Shown here piece by piece: positions 28,109 through 36,769 of a stretch of DNA of 64,000 nt (its first letter is position 1; each line of letters opens with the position of its first letter). The notes under the pieces were generated by a model, which was given only the letters and a program-made list of their open reading frames with translations, was not told the DNA's origin and did no database searches. A program made the position numbers and the translations under genes. This stretch comes from UBA2357 sp041678045 (GTDB taxonomy: Bacteria; Pseudomonadota; Gammaproteobacteria; Burkholderiales; Rhodocyclaceae): contig JBAYOV010000001.1 in NCBI GenBank assembly GCA_041678045.1, forward strand, positions 62,001 through 126,000, given 5' to 3'.

Positions 28109-29716
28109 ATGAGCGATTCAACCGTATTACGGCTGTCCGGCATCACCAAGCGTTTTGGCCCGCTGGTGGCGAACGACGCGATCTCGCTGAGCGTGCGCGC
28201 CGGCGAGGTGCTGGCCTTGCTGGGCGAGAACGGTGCTGGCAAGAGCACGCTGATGAGCATTCTGTTTGGCCACTATGTGGCGGACGAGGGTGAGATCGAG
28301 GTGTTCGGCCAGCATCTGCCGCCGGGCGACCCGGCTGCAGCCCTGGCTGCGGGGGTGGGCATGGTGCATCAGCACTTCACTCTGGCCGACAACCTGTCGG
28401 TGCTCGACAACGTGATGCTGGGCACGGAGTCGCTGTGGCAGCCTTTTTCGCGGCGGCGCGAGGCGCGTGCACGCCTGCTCGACACCGCGCAGCGCTTCGG
28501 TTTTACGGTGAACCCGGAGGCGCGCATCGGTCGCCTGTCGGTGGGTGAGCGCCAGCGGGTGGAGATTCTGAAGGCCTTGTACCGGGGGGCGCGCATCCTG
28601 ATTCTGGATGAGCCGACAGCGGTGCTGACGCCGCAGGAGAGCGAGTCCTTGTTTGCCACGCTGGGCGAACTGGTACGCCAGGGGCTGTCGCTGATCTTCA
28701 TCAGCCACAAGCTCGACGAGGTGCTGCGGGTGTCGGATCGCGTTGCGGTATTGCGGGGTGGGCGGCTGGTGGCGGAGTTGGCCGCAGATGGCACGAGCCG
28801 TGACCAGTTGGCCGAACTCATGGTCGGGCGCAGTGTGGAGCGGCCGCAGCGGATGCGGCGGAGTCTGCCCGGAGGGGCCGCCGAGGTGCTGCGCCTGGAG
28901 CGGGTGAGTACGGCTCGCCAGCGTGGGCACGGCCATCTGCAGGCGGTCGACCTGAGCGTGCATGCCGGCGAGATCGTGGCCATTGCGGGTGTTTCGGGCA
29001 ATGGGCAGGAGGCGCTCGCCGACCTGTGTCACGGCATGTTGAAGGCGTCGTCGGGGCGGGTGCTGCTCGATGGCGAGGCGATGCCGGCCCGTCCGCGCGC
29101 CTGGGTGGGACGGGCGGTGGCGCGGGTGCCGGAGGATCGCCATGCGGTTGGTGTGGTGGGGGATCTTTCGGTGTGGGAAAACGCGGTCTCCGAGCGGCTG
29201 CATGTCCCCGCCTTCTCGCGTCTTGGCTGGATTCGGCGCGGCGCGGCACGGGCCTTTGCCCGGGCGCTGGTGGGCAAGCATGACGTGCGCCTGTCGGGCA
29301 TCGATGTGGCGGCGCGCACCCTGTCGGGCGGCAACATGCAGAAGCTGATTCTGGGGCGGGCGCTGGCGGTGGGCGAGGGCACGGCTTCGCCGGCCGGGGC
29401 CAGCGTGCCACGCCTGATTGTTGCCAACCAGCCCACCTGGGGGCTGGACATTGGCGCGGTGGCCGGCATTCATCGCAAGCTGCTCGATGCAGCGGCGGCC
29501 GGGGCCGCGATCCTGATCATTTCGGAAGACCTGGACGAGATTTTTGCAATTGCCGACCGGGTGGCGGTGATGTTCAAGGGGCGCTTGTCCGCAGCCCGCG
29601 CGGCTGAGGACTGGACGCTGGCCGACATCGGACTGGCGATGGCGGGCGAGGACGGGGAAGAAGAGAGGAAAGGGAAAGGGCAAGGACAGCACGAAGGAGC
29701 GAGCGATGCGGCTTGA
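28109..29716 (+). CDS. ABC transporter ATP-binding protein (two ABC domains, BMP-type)
   Basis: About 535-aa tandem ATPase. Domain 1 is canonical: Walker A GENGAGKST, Q-loop VHQHFTL, signature LSVGERQR, Walker B ILILDEPTAVLT. Domain 2 has the degenerate Walker A GVSGNGQEAL and Walker B region LIVANQPTWGLD usual in this transporter class, with signature LSGGNMQK. The start is ATG 28109 or GTG 28091, which has GCAGGA upstream. It overlaps the first permease gene by 11 bases. Together with the binding protein and two permeases it makes a complete nucleobase/nucleoside importer. Confidence 0.93.
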   Translation: MSDSTVLRLSGITKRFGPLVANDAISLSVRAGEVLALLGENGAGKSTLMSILFGHYVADEGEIEVFGQHLPPGDPAAALAAGVGMVHQHFTLADNLSVLDNVMLGTESLWQPFSRRREARARLLDTAQRFGFTVNPEARIGRLSVGERQRVEILKALYRGARILILDEPTAVLTPQESESLFATLGELVRQGLSLIFISHKLDEVLRVSDRVAVLRGGRLVAELAADGTSRDQLAELMVGRSVERPQRMRRSLPGGAAEVLRLERVSTARQRGHGHLQAVDLSVHAGEIVAIAGVSGNGQEALADLCHGMLKASSGRVLLDGEAMPARPRAWVGRAVARVPEDRHAVGVVGDLSVWENAVSERLHVPAFSRLGWIRRGAARAFARALVGKHDVRLSGIDVAARTLSGGNMQKLILGRALAVGEGTASPAGASVPRLIVANQPTWGLDIGAVAGIHRKLLDAAAAGAAILIISEDLDEIFAIADRVAVMFKGRLSAARAAEDWTLADIGLAMAGEDGEEERKGKGQGQHEGASDAA

Positions 29717-30773
29717 GGCGCGTGACGGAGTATCCCGGGTGGCGCTGGTGGTGGCGCCGTTTGCGGCGATCGGCTTCACGCTCGTGGTGTGCGCGTTGCT
29801 GGTGGCCTGGGCCGGTGCGCCGGTGGGGCGAACCTATGTGCTGCTGTTCGAGGGGGCGTTCGGTTCGCGCTTTGCGTTTTCCGAAACGCTCACCCGGGCC
29901 ACGCCGCTGATTCTCACCGGGCTGGCGGCGGCGGTGGCGTTTCGCGCGCACTTCTACAACATTGGCGCCGAGGGGCAGCTCTACCTCGCGGCGCTGGCAG
30001 CGGTGGCAGTGGGCGGTCAGGGTGCGGCCTTCTTTTCGGGCTTGCCGACAACGCTGGTGTTCGTGCTGATGGTTCTTGCCGGAGCGCTGGCCGGGGCCTT
30101 GTGGCTGCTGGCGCCAGCACTGATGAAGATCCGCCTGGGGGTGGATGAGGTGGTCACCACTTTGTTGCTCAACTTCATTGCGCTGCTGTTTGTATCGATG
30201 ATGCTGGAAGGGCCGATGAAGGACCCGATGGCGATGGGCTGGCCGCAGTCGGTCACGCTGGACCCGGCCTATGAGTTTTCCCGCCTGATGGAGCGCACCC
30301 GGGTGCATGGCGGTCTGATCCTGGCTTGTGTGCTGGCCTTGCTGCTGTGGGCGGTACAGCGTTTCACCACCTTTGGCCTGCAGATGCGCGCGGTGGGCAC
30401 CAATGCGCGGGCGGCGGCGTTCGCCGGCATGCCGGTGAAGCGGGTGGTGCTGGCCTGCGCGCTGATCTCGGGTGCGCTGGCCGGGCTGGCCGGCGTGGGC
30501 GAGGTGGCCGGGCGCACTGGCTATGTGACCCTCGACATGTCGCCGGGCTATGGCTACACCGGCATCGTCATTGCCATGCTGGCCGGCCTGCATCCGCTGG
30601 GGGTGGTGGTGTCGGCGCTGTTCGTGGCCGGTGTGCTGGTGGGCGCAGATTCGATGAGCCGGGCGGTGGGCGTGCCCAACTACATTTCCGATGTGATCGT
30701 GGCGACGGCGCTGCTGGCCATGCTGGTGGCCACCCTGTTTACGCGTTATCGCATTCGCTGGGGGCGGGCATGA
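29706..30773 (+). CDS. ABC transporter permease, BMP-type (subunit 1)
   Basis: 355-aa inner-membrane protein of the BPD_transp_2 family with about ten helices. The conserved FRAHFYNIGAEGQLYLAALAAV, the cytosolic GVDEVVTTLLLNFIALL and the coupling region FGLQMRAVGTNARAAAFAGMPV are typical of YufP/NupP-like permeases. It overlaps the ATPase gene upstream and the second permease gene downstream (ATGA). Confidence 0.92.
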   Translation: MRLEARDGVSRVALVVAPFAAIGFTLVVCALLVAWAGAPVGRTYVLLFEGAFGSRFAFSETLTRATPLILTGLAAAVAFRAHFYNIGAEGQLYLAALAAVAVGGQGAAFFSGLPTTLVFVLMVLAGALAGALWLLAPALMKIRLGVDEVVTTLLLNFIALLFVSMMLEGPMKDPMAMGWPQSVTLDPAYEFSRLMERTRVHGGLILACVLALLLWAVQRFTTFGLQMRAVGTNARAAAFAGMPVKRVVLACALISGALAGLAGVGEVAGRTGYVTLDMSPGYGYTGIVIAMLAGLHPLGVVVSALFVAGVLVGADSMSRAVGVPNYISDVIVATALLAMLVATLFTRYRIRWGRA

Positions 30774-31717
30774 ACGAACTGCTGGACATTGTGTTGTCCT
30801 CGTCCTTCTGGGTGGCCACGCTGCGCATTGCCACGCCGCTGATCCTCGGCACGCTGGGCGTGTTGCTGTGCGAACGGGCCGGGGTGCTCAACCTCGGCAT
30901 CGAAGGCATCATGGTGGCCGGGGCCTTCACCGGCTGGTTGGCGGTGTGGCTGGGCGCAGACCTGTGGGTCGGGGTCGGGGTGGCGATGCTGTGCGGGGCG
31001 ACGTTCGGCCTGCTGCATTCGGGGCTGACCGTCTGGCTGGGGGTGTCCCAGCATGTGGCGGGCCTGGGCATCACGCTGCTCGCCACCAGCCTTTCCGCTT
31101 ACGCCTACCGGGTGTCCCTGCCGCAGGTGAGCACGCCGCCGACAATCGAGCCCTTCGCGCCGATGACGGCCCTCTCCGGCCTGCCGTGGATCGGCCCGGC
31201 GCTGGGCGCGCAGACGGTGCTCACCCTGCTCGCCTTGCTGATGGTGCCGCTGGTGGCCTGGGGGCTGTATCGTACCCCGGTGGGGCTGGCGGTGCGCATG
31301 GTGGGCGAAAACCCCTCGGCCGCCGAGGCACAGGGCCTGAACGTGATTGCGGTGCGCACCGGCGCGGTGATGGCCGGCTCCATGCTGATGGCGCTGGCCG
31401 GCGCCTTCCTGACCCTGTCGGCCTTCAACGCATTCTTCTTCAACATGGTCAATGGCCGGGGCTGGGTGTGCATTGCGCTGGTGGTGTTCGCGTCGTGGCG
31501 CCCGGGCAAGGCCCTGCTCGGGGCGCTGTTGTTCGCTGCCTTCGATGCGCTGCAGCTGCGCCTGCAACAGGCCGGCGACATTCTGCCGGTGGCGGTGCCC
31601 TATCAGGTGTATCTGATGCTGCCTTACATCCTGTCCATTCTCGCGCTGGTGATCATGGCGCGACGGGCGGCCTATCCGCAGGCACTCATGAAACCGTATC
31701 GCAAGGGTGAGCGCTGA
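30770..31717 (+). CDS. ABC transporter permease, BMP-type (subunit 2)
   Basis: 315-aa partner permease (YufQ/NupQ-like) with ATPLILGTLGVLLCERAGVLNLGIEGIMVAGAF at the N-terminus and GLAVRMVGENPSAAEAQGLNV as the coupling loop. ATG 30770 overlaps the stop of subunit 1, fixing the start although the frame runs open to 30326. The deaminase gene follows after 24 bases. Confidence 0.93.
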   Translation: MNELLDIVLSSSFWVATLRIATPLILGTLGVLLCERAGVLNLGIEGIMVAGAFTGWLAVWLGADLWVGVGVAMLCGATFGLLHSGLTVWLGVSQHVAGLGITLLATSLSAYAYRVSLPQVSTPPTIEPFAPMTALSGLPWIGPALGAQTVLTLLALLMVPLVAWGLYRTPVGLAVRMVGENPSAAEAQGLNVIAVRTGAVMAGSMLMALAGAFLTLSAFNAFFFNMVNGRGWVCIALVVFASWRPGKALLGALLFAAFDALQLRLQQAGDILPVAVPYQVYLMLPYILSILALVIMARRAAYPQALMKPYRKGER

Positions 31718-31741
31718 GGCGCGCGCACCCGGGGAGAAAAC

Positions 31742-33022
31742 ATGTTCGATCTCATCGTTCGCAATGCCAGCCTGGTGGATGGTCGTTCCGGTATCGATGT
31801 CGGTGTGCGCGACGGGCGCATCGTGGCGCTGGAGACTGCCTTGTCCGCAGCGCCGGGCACGGTGGGGGAGGTGCTGGAGGCCGACGGCTTGTTGCTGAGC
31901 CCGCCCTTCGTCGATGCCCACTTCCACATGGATTCGACCCTGTCCTACGGCATGCCACGGGTGAACCGGTCCGGCACCCTGCTGGAGGGCATTGCGCTGT
32001 GGGGCGAACTCAAGCCGCTGCTGACGCAGGAGGCGCTGGTCGAGCGTGCGCTGCGCTATTGTGACTGGGCAGTGGCACGCGGGTTGCTGGCGATCCGTTC
32101 GCATGTGGATGTGTGCGATCCGCGTCTGCTGGCGGTGGAGGCGCTGCTGCATGTGCGCGAACGGGTGAAACCGTGGCTCGACCTGCAACTGGTGGCCTTT
32201 CCGCAGGACGGCGTATTGCGCAGCCCCGGCGCGCTGGCCAACCTGACCCGGGCGCTGGACATGGGGGTGGAGGTGGTGGGCGGCATTCCGCATTTCGAGC
32301 GCACCATGGCCGAAGGGGCGGAATCGGTGCGACTCCTCACCGAACTCGCCGCCGAGCGTGGCCTGCGGGTGGATATGCATTGCGACGAGTCGGACGATCC
32401 ATTGTCGCGCCATATCGAGACGCTGGCCGCCCACACCCACCGCCTCGGCCTGCATGGGCGGGTGGCCGGTTCGCATCTGACCTCCATGCATTCAATGGAC
32501 AACTACTATGTTTCCAAGCTGATGCCGTTGATGCGCGAGGCCGGGGTGGCGGCGATTGCCAATCCGTTGATCAACATCACCCTGCAGGGCCGGCACGATA
32601 CCTACCCCAAGCGCCGTGGCATGACCCGGGTGCCGGAGCTGCTCGCCGCCGGGGTGCCGGTGGCCTTCGGCCACGATTGCGTGATGGATCCGTGGTATGG
32701 CCTGGGCTCGGCGGACATGCTGGAGGTGGCCCACATGGGCTTGCATGTGGCGCAGATGACCGGGCAGGACGCGATGCGTGCCTGCTTCGACGCGGTCACC
32801 CACACGCCGGCGCACATCCTGGGGCTGGAGGGCTATGGCGTGTCGGTGGGCTGCAAGGCCGATTTCGTGCTGCTGGATGCGCGTGACCCGGTGGAGGCGC
32901 TCCGCCTGCGCGCGGCGCGGCGCGCAGTGGTGCGCGGCGGCAAGGTGATTGCCCGCAGTCAGCCGGCGGTGAGTTCCCTGAACCTGCCGGGACGGCCGCA
33001 GCAGGTGGATTTCCGCCTCTGA
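31742..33022 (+). CDS. CodA-like amidohydrolase (cytosine/isoguanine deaminase family)
   Basis: 426-aa TIM-barrel amidohydrolase close to E. coli CodA along its whole length. Metal ligands are H60 and H62 (VDAHFHMD), H213 (DMHCDE) and D312 (FGHDC). The substrate residues Q155 (VAFPQDG), E216 and H245 (GSHLTSMHS) are kept, as are NPLINITLQGR and YPKRRGMTRV. The residue after the metal Asp is Cys (C313), where CodA has Asp314, a position that shapes base specificity. It is cytosolic and the last gene of the transporter operon, so it probably deaminates the imported base. CodA-like on sequence; whether the substrate is cytosine is uncertain. Confidence 0.88.
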   Translation: MFDLIVRNASLVDGRSGIDVGVRDGRIVALETALSAAPGTVGEVLEADGLLLSPPFVDAHFHMDSTLSYGMPRVNRSGTLLEGIALWGELKPLLTQEALVERALRYCDWAVARGLLAIRSHVDVCDPRLLAVEALLHVRERVKPWLDLQLVAFPQDGVLRSPGALANLTRALDMGVEVVGGIPHFERTMAEGAESVRLLTELAAERGLRVDMHCDESDDPLSRHIETLAAHTHRLGLHGRVAGSHLTSMHSMDNYYVSKLMPLMREAGVAAIANPLINITLQGRHDTYPKRRGMTRVPELLAAGVPVAFGHDCVMDPWYGLGSADMLEVAHMGLHVAQMTGQDAMRACFDAVTHTPAHILGLEGYGVSVGCKADFVLLDARDPVEALRLRAARRAVVRGGKVIARSQPAVSSLNLPGRPQQVDFRL

Positions 33023-33055
33023 GCTTCAACGGGATGCGCTCGGGGCGAGCCTTTT

Positions 33056-33084
33056 GGCTGCGCTCAGGACAGGCTTGTCGAGCC
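33056..33084 (+). repeat. Dispersed intergenic repeat, copy 1
   Basis: A 29-base element starting GGCTGCGCTCAGGACAGG and ending TGTCGAGCC lies between the deaminase and the next, convergent gene. The same sequence with one change recurs at 47537-47565. It belongs to the REP-like sequences common between genes of betaproteobacteria. Confidence 0.75.
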
Positions 33085-33121
33085 CCCGGTCCTGTGGCAC
33101 AGGCGTTGCTCCGTGCGCCGT

Positions 33122-33697
33122 TCAGCTCTTTGCCTTCTTGCGCTTGTCCTTCTTGCGGGCGTCTTTGTCCTTTCTGTCCTTTTTCTCTTTTTCGGCCTTT
33201 CCGGTCTTCTCGACCTTTCCGGCCTTGTCGGCCTTGTTCTTGCGAGGCAGGGCGGAGAGTTGCTCGATGTCGTTGATCAGCGCCAGGGCATCCTGTGCCA
33301 GCGCGAGCTGCAGGCCGATGCGCAGGATGTCCGAACGTGTGGCCGGGCTGCCGTGGCGCGCGAGCAATTCGCGCAGCGCCTTCATGCGCTGGCATTCGCT
33401 CGTGAGCAAGCGAACGCTCACCGTTTCGCAAGCTTCGTTGTCGGCCTCTGCGGGGGCGGCGGCACGCACCCGCGCGGGTTGACTGGCCGTGCGGAGGGCT
33501 TTGGTGACCGTCTTGGCGGGCTTGCGTGCGGCGCGTCGCGGTTTTTCGCCGGTCGGTGTCTCCGGCGCCGGGGCGCTGACATCGCTGGCGGCAGGTGGGG
33601 CGGTGTCGTCGGTTGCCGGCAGGCGCCGGCTCAGCGAGGCATCTTCGTGTTTCAGCGTGGCGCGCAGGGCGGCGAGGTCTTTGCGTGATTGAGGCAT
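33122..33697 (-). CDS. Hypothetical protein with Lys-rich C-terminal tail
   Basis: 191-aa protein of unknown function. An Ala/Pro/Arg-rich N-terminal half (residues 1-85) leads to a folded segment ETVSVRLLTSECQRMKALRELL followed by SDILRIGLQLALAQ (about 90-140), which resembles a small DNA-binding helical module. The last 40 or so residues are almost only Lys, Asp, Glu and Ala (KADKAGKVEKTGKAEK). Such tails, as in some histone H1-like bacterial proteins, bind nucleic acid. Nucleoid association is a guess. ATG 33697 fits the sequence MPQSRKDLAALR; no conserved neighbour helps. Confidence 0.65.
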   Translation of the reverse strand: MPQSRKDLAALRATLKHEDASLSRRLPATDDTAPPAASDVSAPAPETPTGEKPRRAARKPAKTVTKALRTASQPARVRAAAPAEADNEACETVSVRLLTSECQRMKALRELLARHGSPATRSDILRIGLQLALAQDALALINDIEQLSALPRKNKADKAGKVEKTGKAEKEKKDRKDKDARKKDKRKKAKS

Positions 33698-33811
33698 GTG
33701 CGGGACTCCCGGTGAGGGCAGCATTGAGAGGGGGTATGCCATCGTAGCCCGGTTGCCGCAGATTGCCAATGCGATGGGCCGGGCGCGGCCGGGCAGCCGG
33801 GCCGTGGGCGC

Positions 33812-35080
33812 TCACCCCGGGCGGGTGAGCCGGGCGGCAAGCCAGGTCAGGGCGACGGCCACCGCCATCAGCCCGAAAGCCGTGCCGACGTGGCTGAGTC
33901 GTTCGGGAGCGAGCAGCAGCAGGGCGCCCAGGCCGAGCATCATGAGCCCCGACATCAGCTTCAGCAGGCGACCCTCGCGTTCGGTCAGCTTGCGCGCCCC
34001 CAGGGTGCGGGCAAACACCACCACGATGGCCGCCAGCGGCAGGACGTAGATCAGGTTGTAGGCTGCCAGATAGCCATAGCGCGTGAGGCCGGGCAATTCT
34101 GCCAGCGTCAGCAGGCGGGTGAACACCATCGGGAAGCCGGCCGTGCACAACAGTTCATACACATTCGCTGCAATCGCCAGAAAGGCGGTGGCGCTGAGCA
34201 TGGCGGGCAGGTGGTCGGCCGACAGGATGGCCCGGGCACGGCGGAAGATGTCGGGCTTTCTGGACTCCGGAATGGACAGTGACAGGCCCTTGTCGAACCA
34301 GAAAAAGTCTTTCACATTCACCGTGCCGACGAACACCGCCAGCGCTCCGGCGGCCAACGTTACCCAGCCCAGGTGGCCGAACACCTGGAACAGGTTCAGC
34401 CATGCGGCCATGAAGGCAAAGTACATCAGCCCGGAGACGGTGACGAAGATGCCGCCGATGATCAGCATGCGACGGCGGCTTTTCTGGTGGGCCATCATCG
34501 ACAGCAGGAACAGCAGGACGAAGAAGGCGCAGGGATTGAAGGCGTCCAGCCCCGCCAGTACAACGGTGAGTGCCGGCAGGGACAGGGTGGCGGTGTCCAG
34601 TTCGCCGATCAGCGGCAGGCTGATGCGCGTGCCGCCCGTCGCCACGGCAGGCTGCGGGGTGAGCGCCCCGCTGTCCGAGAGGAGGCGGGCATGGCAGGCG
34701 TCCAGCTCGGCAAGCAGTTGCGCACCCATGCCCTGCTCATGATCCCAGCCCACCATGAGCCGCCCGCAGAACAGCAGGCTGGGCACGGCAGAGGCCTCTT
34801 CGCCCGCGAGGGCTGCCAGCGCGACGAAGCGCTCGACATGGTCGCGGTGACGGGACAGCTCCAGCGCGTGTACCGTGACCCACGGGCGTTGTTGCGGAAT
34901 GGCGGCGATGAAGGGGTGGGCGGCGGTGCAGTGCGGACAGCTGAGGGACCAGAAGAAATACAGCTGAACCTGCGGTGCGCCATCGGCATCGTGTTCTACC
35001 CAGGGGGCGATGGCTTGTGCCGGAAGGCTTGTGGACATCAGCAGCAACACTACTGCCGCGATCATGCGAAGAACCGACAT
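33812..35080 (-). CDS. Thioredoxin-fold plus DsbD-like membrane protein
   Basis: 422-aa protein: signal peptide, then a periplasmic thioredoxin-like domain with YFFWSLSCPHC (Cys48, Cys51) to about residue 160, then eight or so membrane helices resembling the DsbD/CcdA transmembrane unit. The membrane part includes GLDAFNPCAFFVLLFLLSMM, with a Pro-Cys at the DsbD cysteine position, and ELLCTAGFPMVFTRLL with a second Cys. It probably moves electrons across the inner membrane to periplasmic disulfides. The order (Trx first, membrane domain second) differs from E. coli DsbD. Confidence 0.8.
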   Translation of the reverse strand: MSVLRMIAAVVLLLMSTSLPAQAIAPWVEHDADGAPQVQLYFFWSLSCPHCTAAHPFIAAIPQQRPWVTVHALELSRHRDHVERFVALAALAGEEASAVPSLLFCGRLMVGWDHEQGMGAQLLAELDACHARLLSDSGALTPQPAVATGGTRISLPLIGELDTATLSLPALTVVLAGLDAFNPCAFFVLLFLLSMMAHQKSRRRMLIIGGIFVTVSGLMYFAFMAAWLNLFQVFGHLGWVTLAAGALAVFVGTVNVKDFFWFDKGLSLSIPESRKPDIFRRARAILSADHLPAMLSATAFLAIAANVYELLCTAGFPMVFTRLLTLAELPGLTRYGYLAAYNLIYVLPLAAIVVVFARTLGARKLTEREGRLLKLMSGLMMLGLGALLLLAPERLSHVGTAFGLMAVAVALTWLAARLTRPG

Positions 35081-35259
35081 GATGAACCTCGATAAGCCTG
35101 ATCATCCGTGCGCTCATGATAACCCGGTGTGCCGGGGCGGGTTTGAGCTGGCGCAAACGCGATGGAATCCACGCTAACCCGATGAGGGATAATCCGGACG
35201 TTGTCGGGATTCACCCGAATCCATCCGAACTGAGTGAAGTGACCAGAGGAGGCAGTGGC

Positions 35260-36273
35260 ATGTACGGACAGAGGGCGTATCGGGGTGGGGGGAGATCATC
35301 CGTTGGGAGGCATGGTTTGGGCAGGGTGTGGCGCGCGGGCCTGCTGTGGGTTGCGGCCTGTCTGCTCGGCTTGGTCAGCGTTGCGCAGGCGGCAGGGAAC
35401 GAGCCGTTCCGGCTTGAGGTGGTGCAGGTGGCAGAGGGGGTGCATGCGCTGATCGGCCCGACCACCGATCGCACGTATGACAACCTTGGCCTGAATGCCA
35501 ACTTCGGCGTCATCGATACGCCGGAAGGGGCCATTCTGGTCGATAGCGGTGCCTCCCGGGCGGGGGCGGTGCTGCTCGAAGGCTTGGCCCGGGAGCTGAC
35601 CGGCAAGCCGGTGCGCTGGGTGATCAACACCGGGGTGCAGGACCATCGCTGGTTCGGTAATGCCTATTTCATGGCGCAGGGAGCCGAGGTGATTGCCCAT
35701 GCGCGCACGGTCGACAGCCAGCAGCGCGAGCTTGCGGCACAGGTGGCACGCCTTGCGCCAGTGCTGGGCGAACGCTTCGAGGGTACCGAGCCGACAAGCG
35801 CCAACCGCGTGCTGGAAGATGAGGTGAATGTGTTCGTGCTGGGGGGGCGCACGCTGGAGCTGCACTATCTGAACGATGCCCATTTCCCGGGCGACATGGT
35901 GTTGCGTCTGCCGGACGGGGAGATCGTGTTTACCGGCGATGTGGTGTATGTCGACCGCCTGCTCGGCCTGCTCCCGGGGAGCGATGCGGTGCGCTGGCTT
36001 GATGCGTTCGAGCGGCTCAAGGCGCTGGCCCCGGCGCACATCGTGCCCGGTCACGGACGGGTCACCGACCTGGCCGGCGCCCAGGCCGATACTGGCGACT
36101 ATCTGGCCTTCATCGTGAGCGGCGTGAGCCGCCTGGCCGACGAGATGGCCGGGGTGGAGGCCGCCATCGCCGAGCTGGGCGATGCACCGGCATTTGCACG
36201 GCTGGACAACTACGACATCCTGCACCGGCGCAATGTGAGCCAAGCGTACTTGCGGCTGGAAGCCGGGCTGTGA
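35260..36273 (+). CDS. MBL-fold metallohydrolase-like protein, exported
   Basis: 337-aa protein with a signal peptide (LLWVAACLLGLVSVAQAAG) and a metallo-beta-lactamase fold. The usual HxHxDH is replaced by NTGVQDHRWFGN, keeping only the Asp-His. The later ligands are present in NDAHFPGDMVL, VFTGDVVYVD and VPGHGRV. It resembles the SoxH/quinoprotein-relay MBL branch, whose substrates are not established. ATG 35260 has a strong AGAGGAGG at 35245-35252; the open frame upstream to 35116 is ignored. It stands alone between opposing genes. Confidence 0.82.
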   Translation: MYGQRAYRGGGRSSVGRHGLGRVWRAGLLWVAACLLGLVSVAQAAGNEPFRLEVVQVAEGVHALIGPTTDRTYDNLGLNANFGVIDTPEGAILVDSGASRAGAVLLEGLARELTGKPVRWVINTGVQDHRWFGNAYFMAQGAEVIAHARTVDSQQRELAAQVARLAPVLGERFEGTEPTSANRVLEDEVNVFVLGGRTLELHYLNDAHFPGDMVLRLPDGEIVFTGDVVYVDRLLGLLPGSDAVRWLDAFERLKALAPAHIVPGHGRVTDLAGAQADTGDYLAFIVSGVSRLADEMAGVEAAIAELGDAPAFARLDNYDILHRRNVSQAYLRLEAGL

Positions 36274-36335
36274 TGCAGGCTGGCCGGGGCCGCCGCGCAG
36301 GGCTGCGGTGGGGCAACGGGCTGCCTGCGCGGGCC

Positions 36336-36761
36336 TCAATCCACGGTCAGGAGGATGCGCAGCTCGGGGGTAATTTCCGCTTCGGGCAGGTAGCCGATCA
36401 GGTGGGCGTCCTGCTGCAGGGCTTCGCGCACGGCTGTCGGGGTACGCAGTTCGCGCGGTGGCCGGACACGGCCGGAGAACACCATGCGCGACCAGTAGGC
36501 CCGTGTCTGTAGCGGGTTCTTGCCAATGAGCCTTTGGTAGAAGCGGTCGCGTTCGGGGCCCTGGGGCAGGTCGAGCAGCCGCACGCTGGTGCCATCGCGC
36601 AGGGCATTGAGCCGCCCGAGATAAAGCTGTTCGGCCACGTCGCGGTCGAGTGTCTCGATCGCGCTGTCGCGTGCGGTGACAATGGCCAGGTCGGCCAGAC
36701 CCGGTGTGGCCCAGATCAGCAGGAAGAGGGTCAGGACGCAGGTTTGCAGATGTCCGGACAT
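36336..36761 (-). CDS. Small periplasmic PstS-like protein
   Basis: 141-aa exported protein: signal peptide (LQTCVLTLFLLIWATPGLA), then a half-size phosphate-binding-protein-like domain. It matches the short phosphate ABC transporter substrate-binding family in DVAEQLYLGRLNALRDGTSV, RDRFYQRLIGKNPLQTRAYWSRMVFSGR and IGYLPEAEI. No transporter genes are nearby. It is the last gene of an operon with an outer-membrane barrel and a GGDEF/EAL receptor, starting 8 bases after the barrel stop. A sensory rather than transport role is inferred. Confidence 0.8.
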   Translation of the reverse strand: MSGHLQTCVLTLFLLIWATPGLADLAIVTARDSAIETLDRDVAEQLYLGRLNALRDGTSVRLLDLPQGPERDRFYQRLIGKNPLQTRAYWSRMVFSGRVRPPRELRTPTAVREALQQDAHLIGYLPEAEITPELRILLTVD

Positions 36762-36769
36762 GGCGGCGC

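Noticed and set aside
28127..29779. 550-codon minus-strand frame opposite the ABC ATPase
   Set aside because: The plus strand encodes a canonical tandem ATPase; the antisense product has no recognisable fold.
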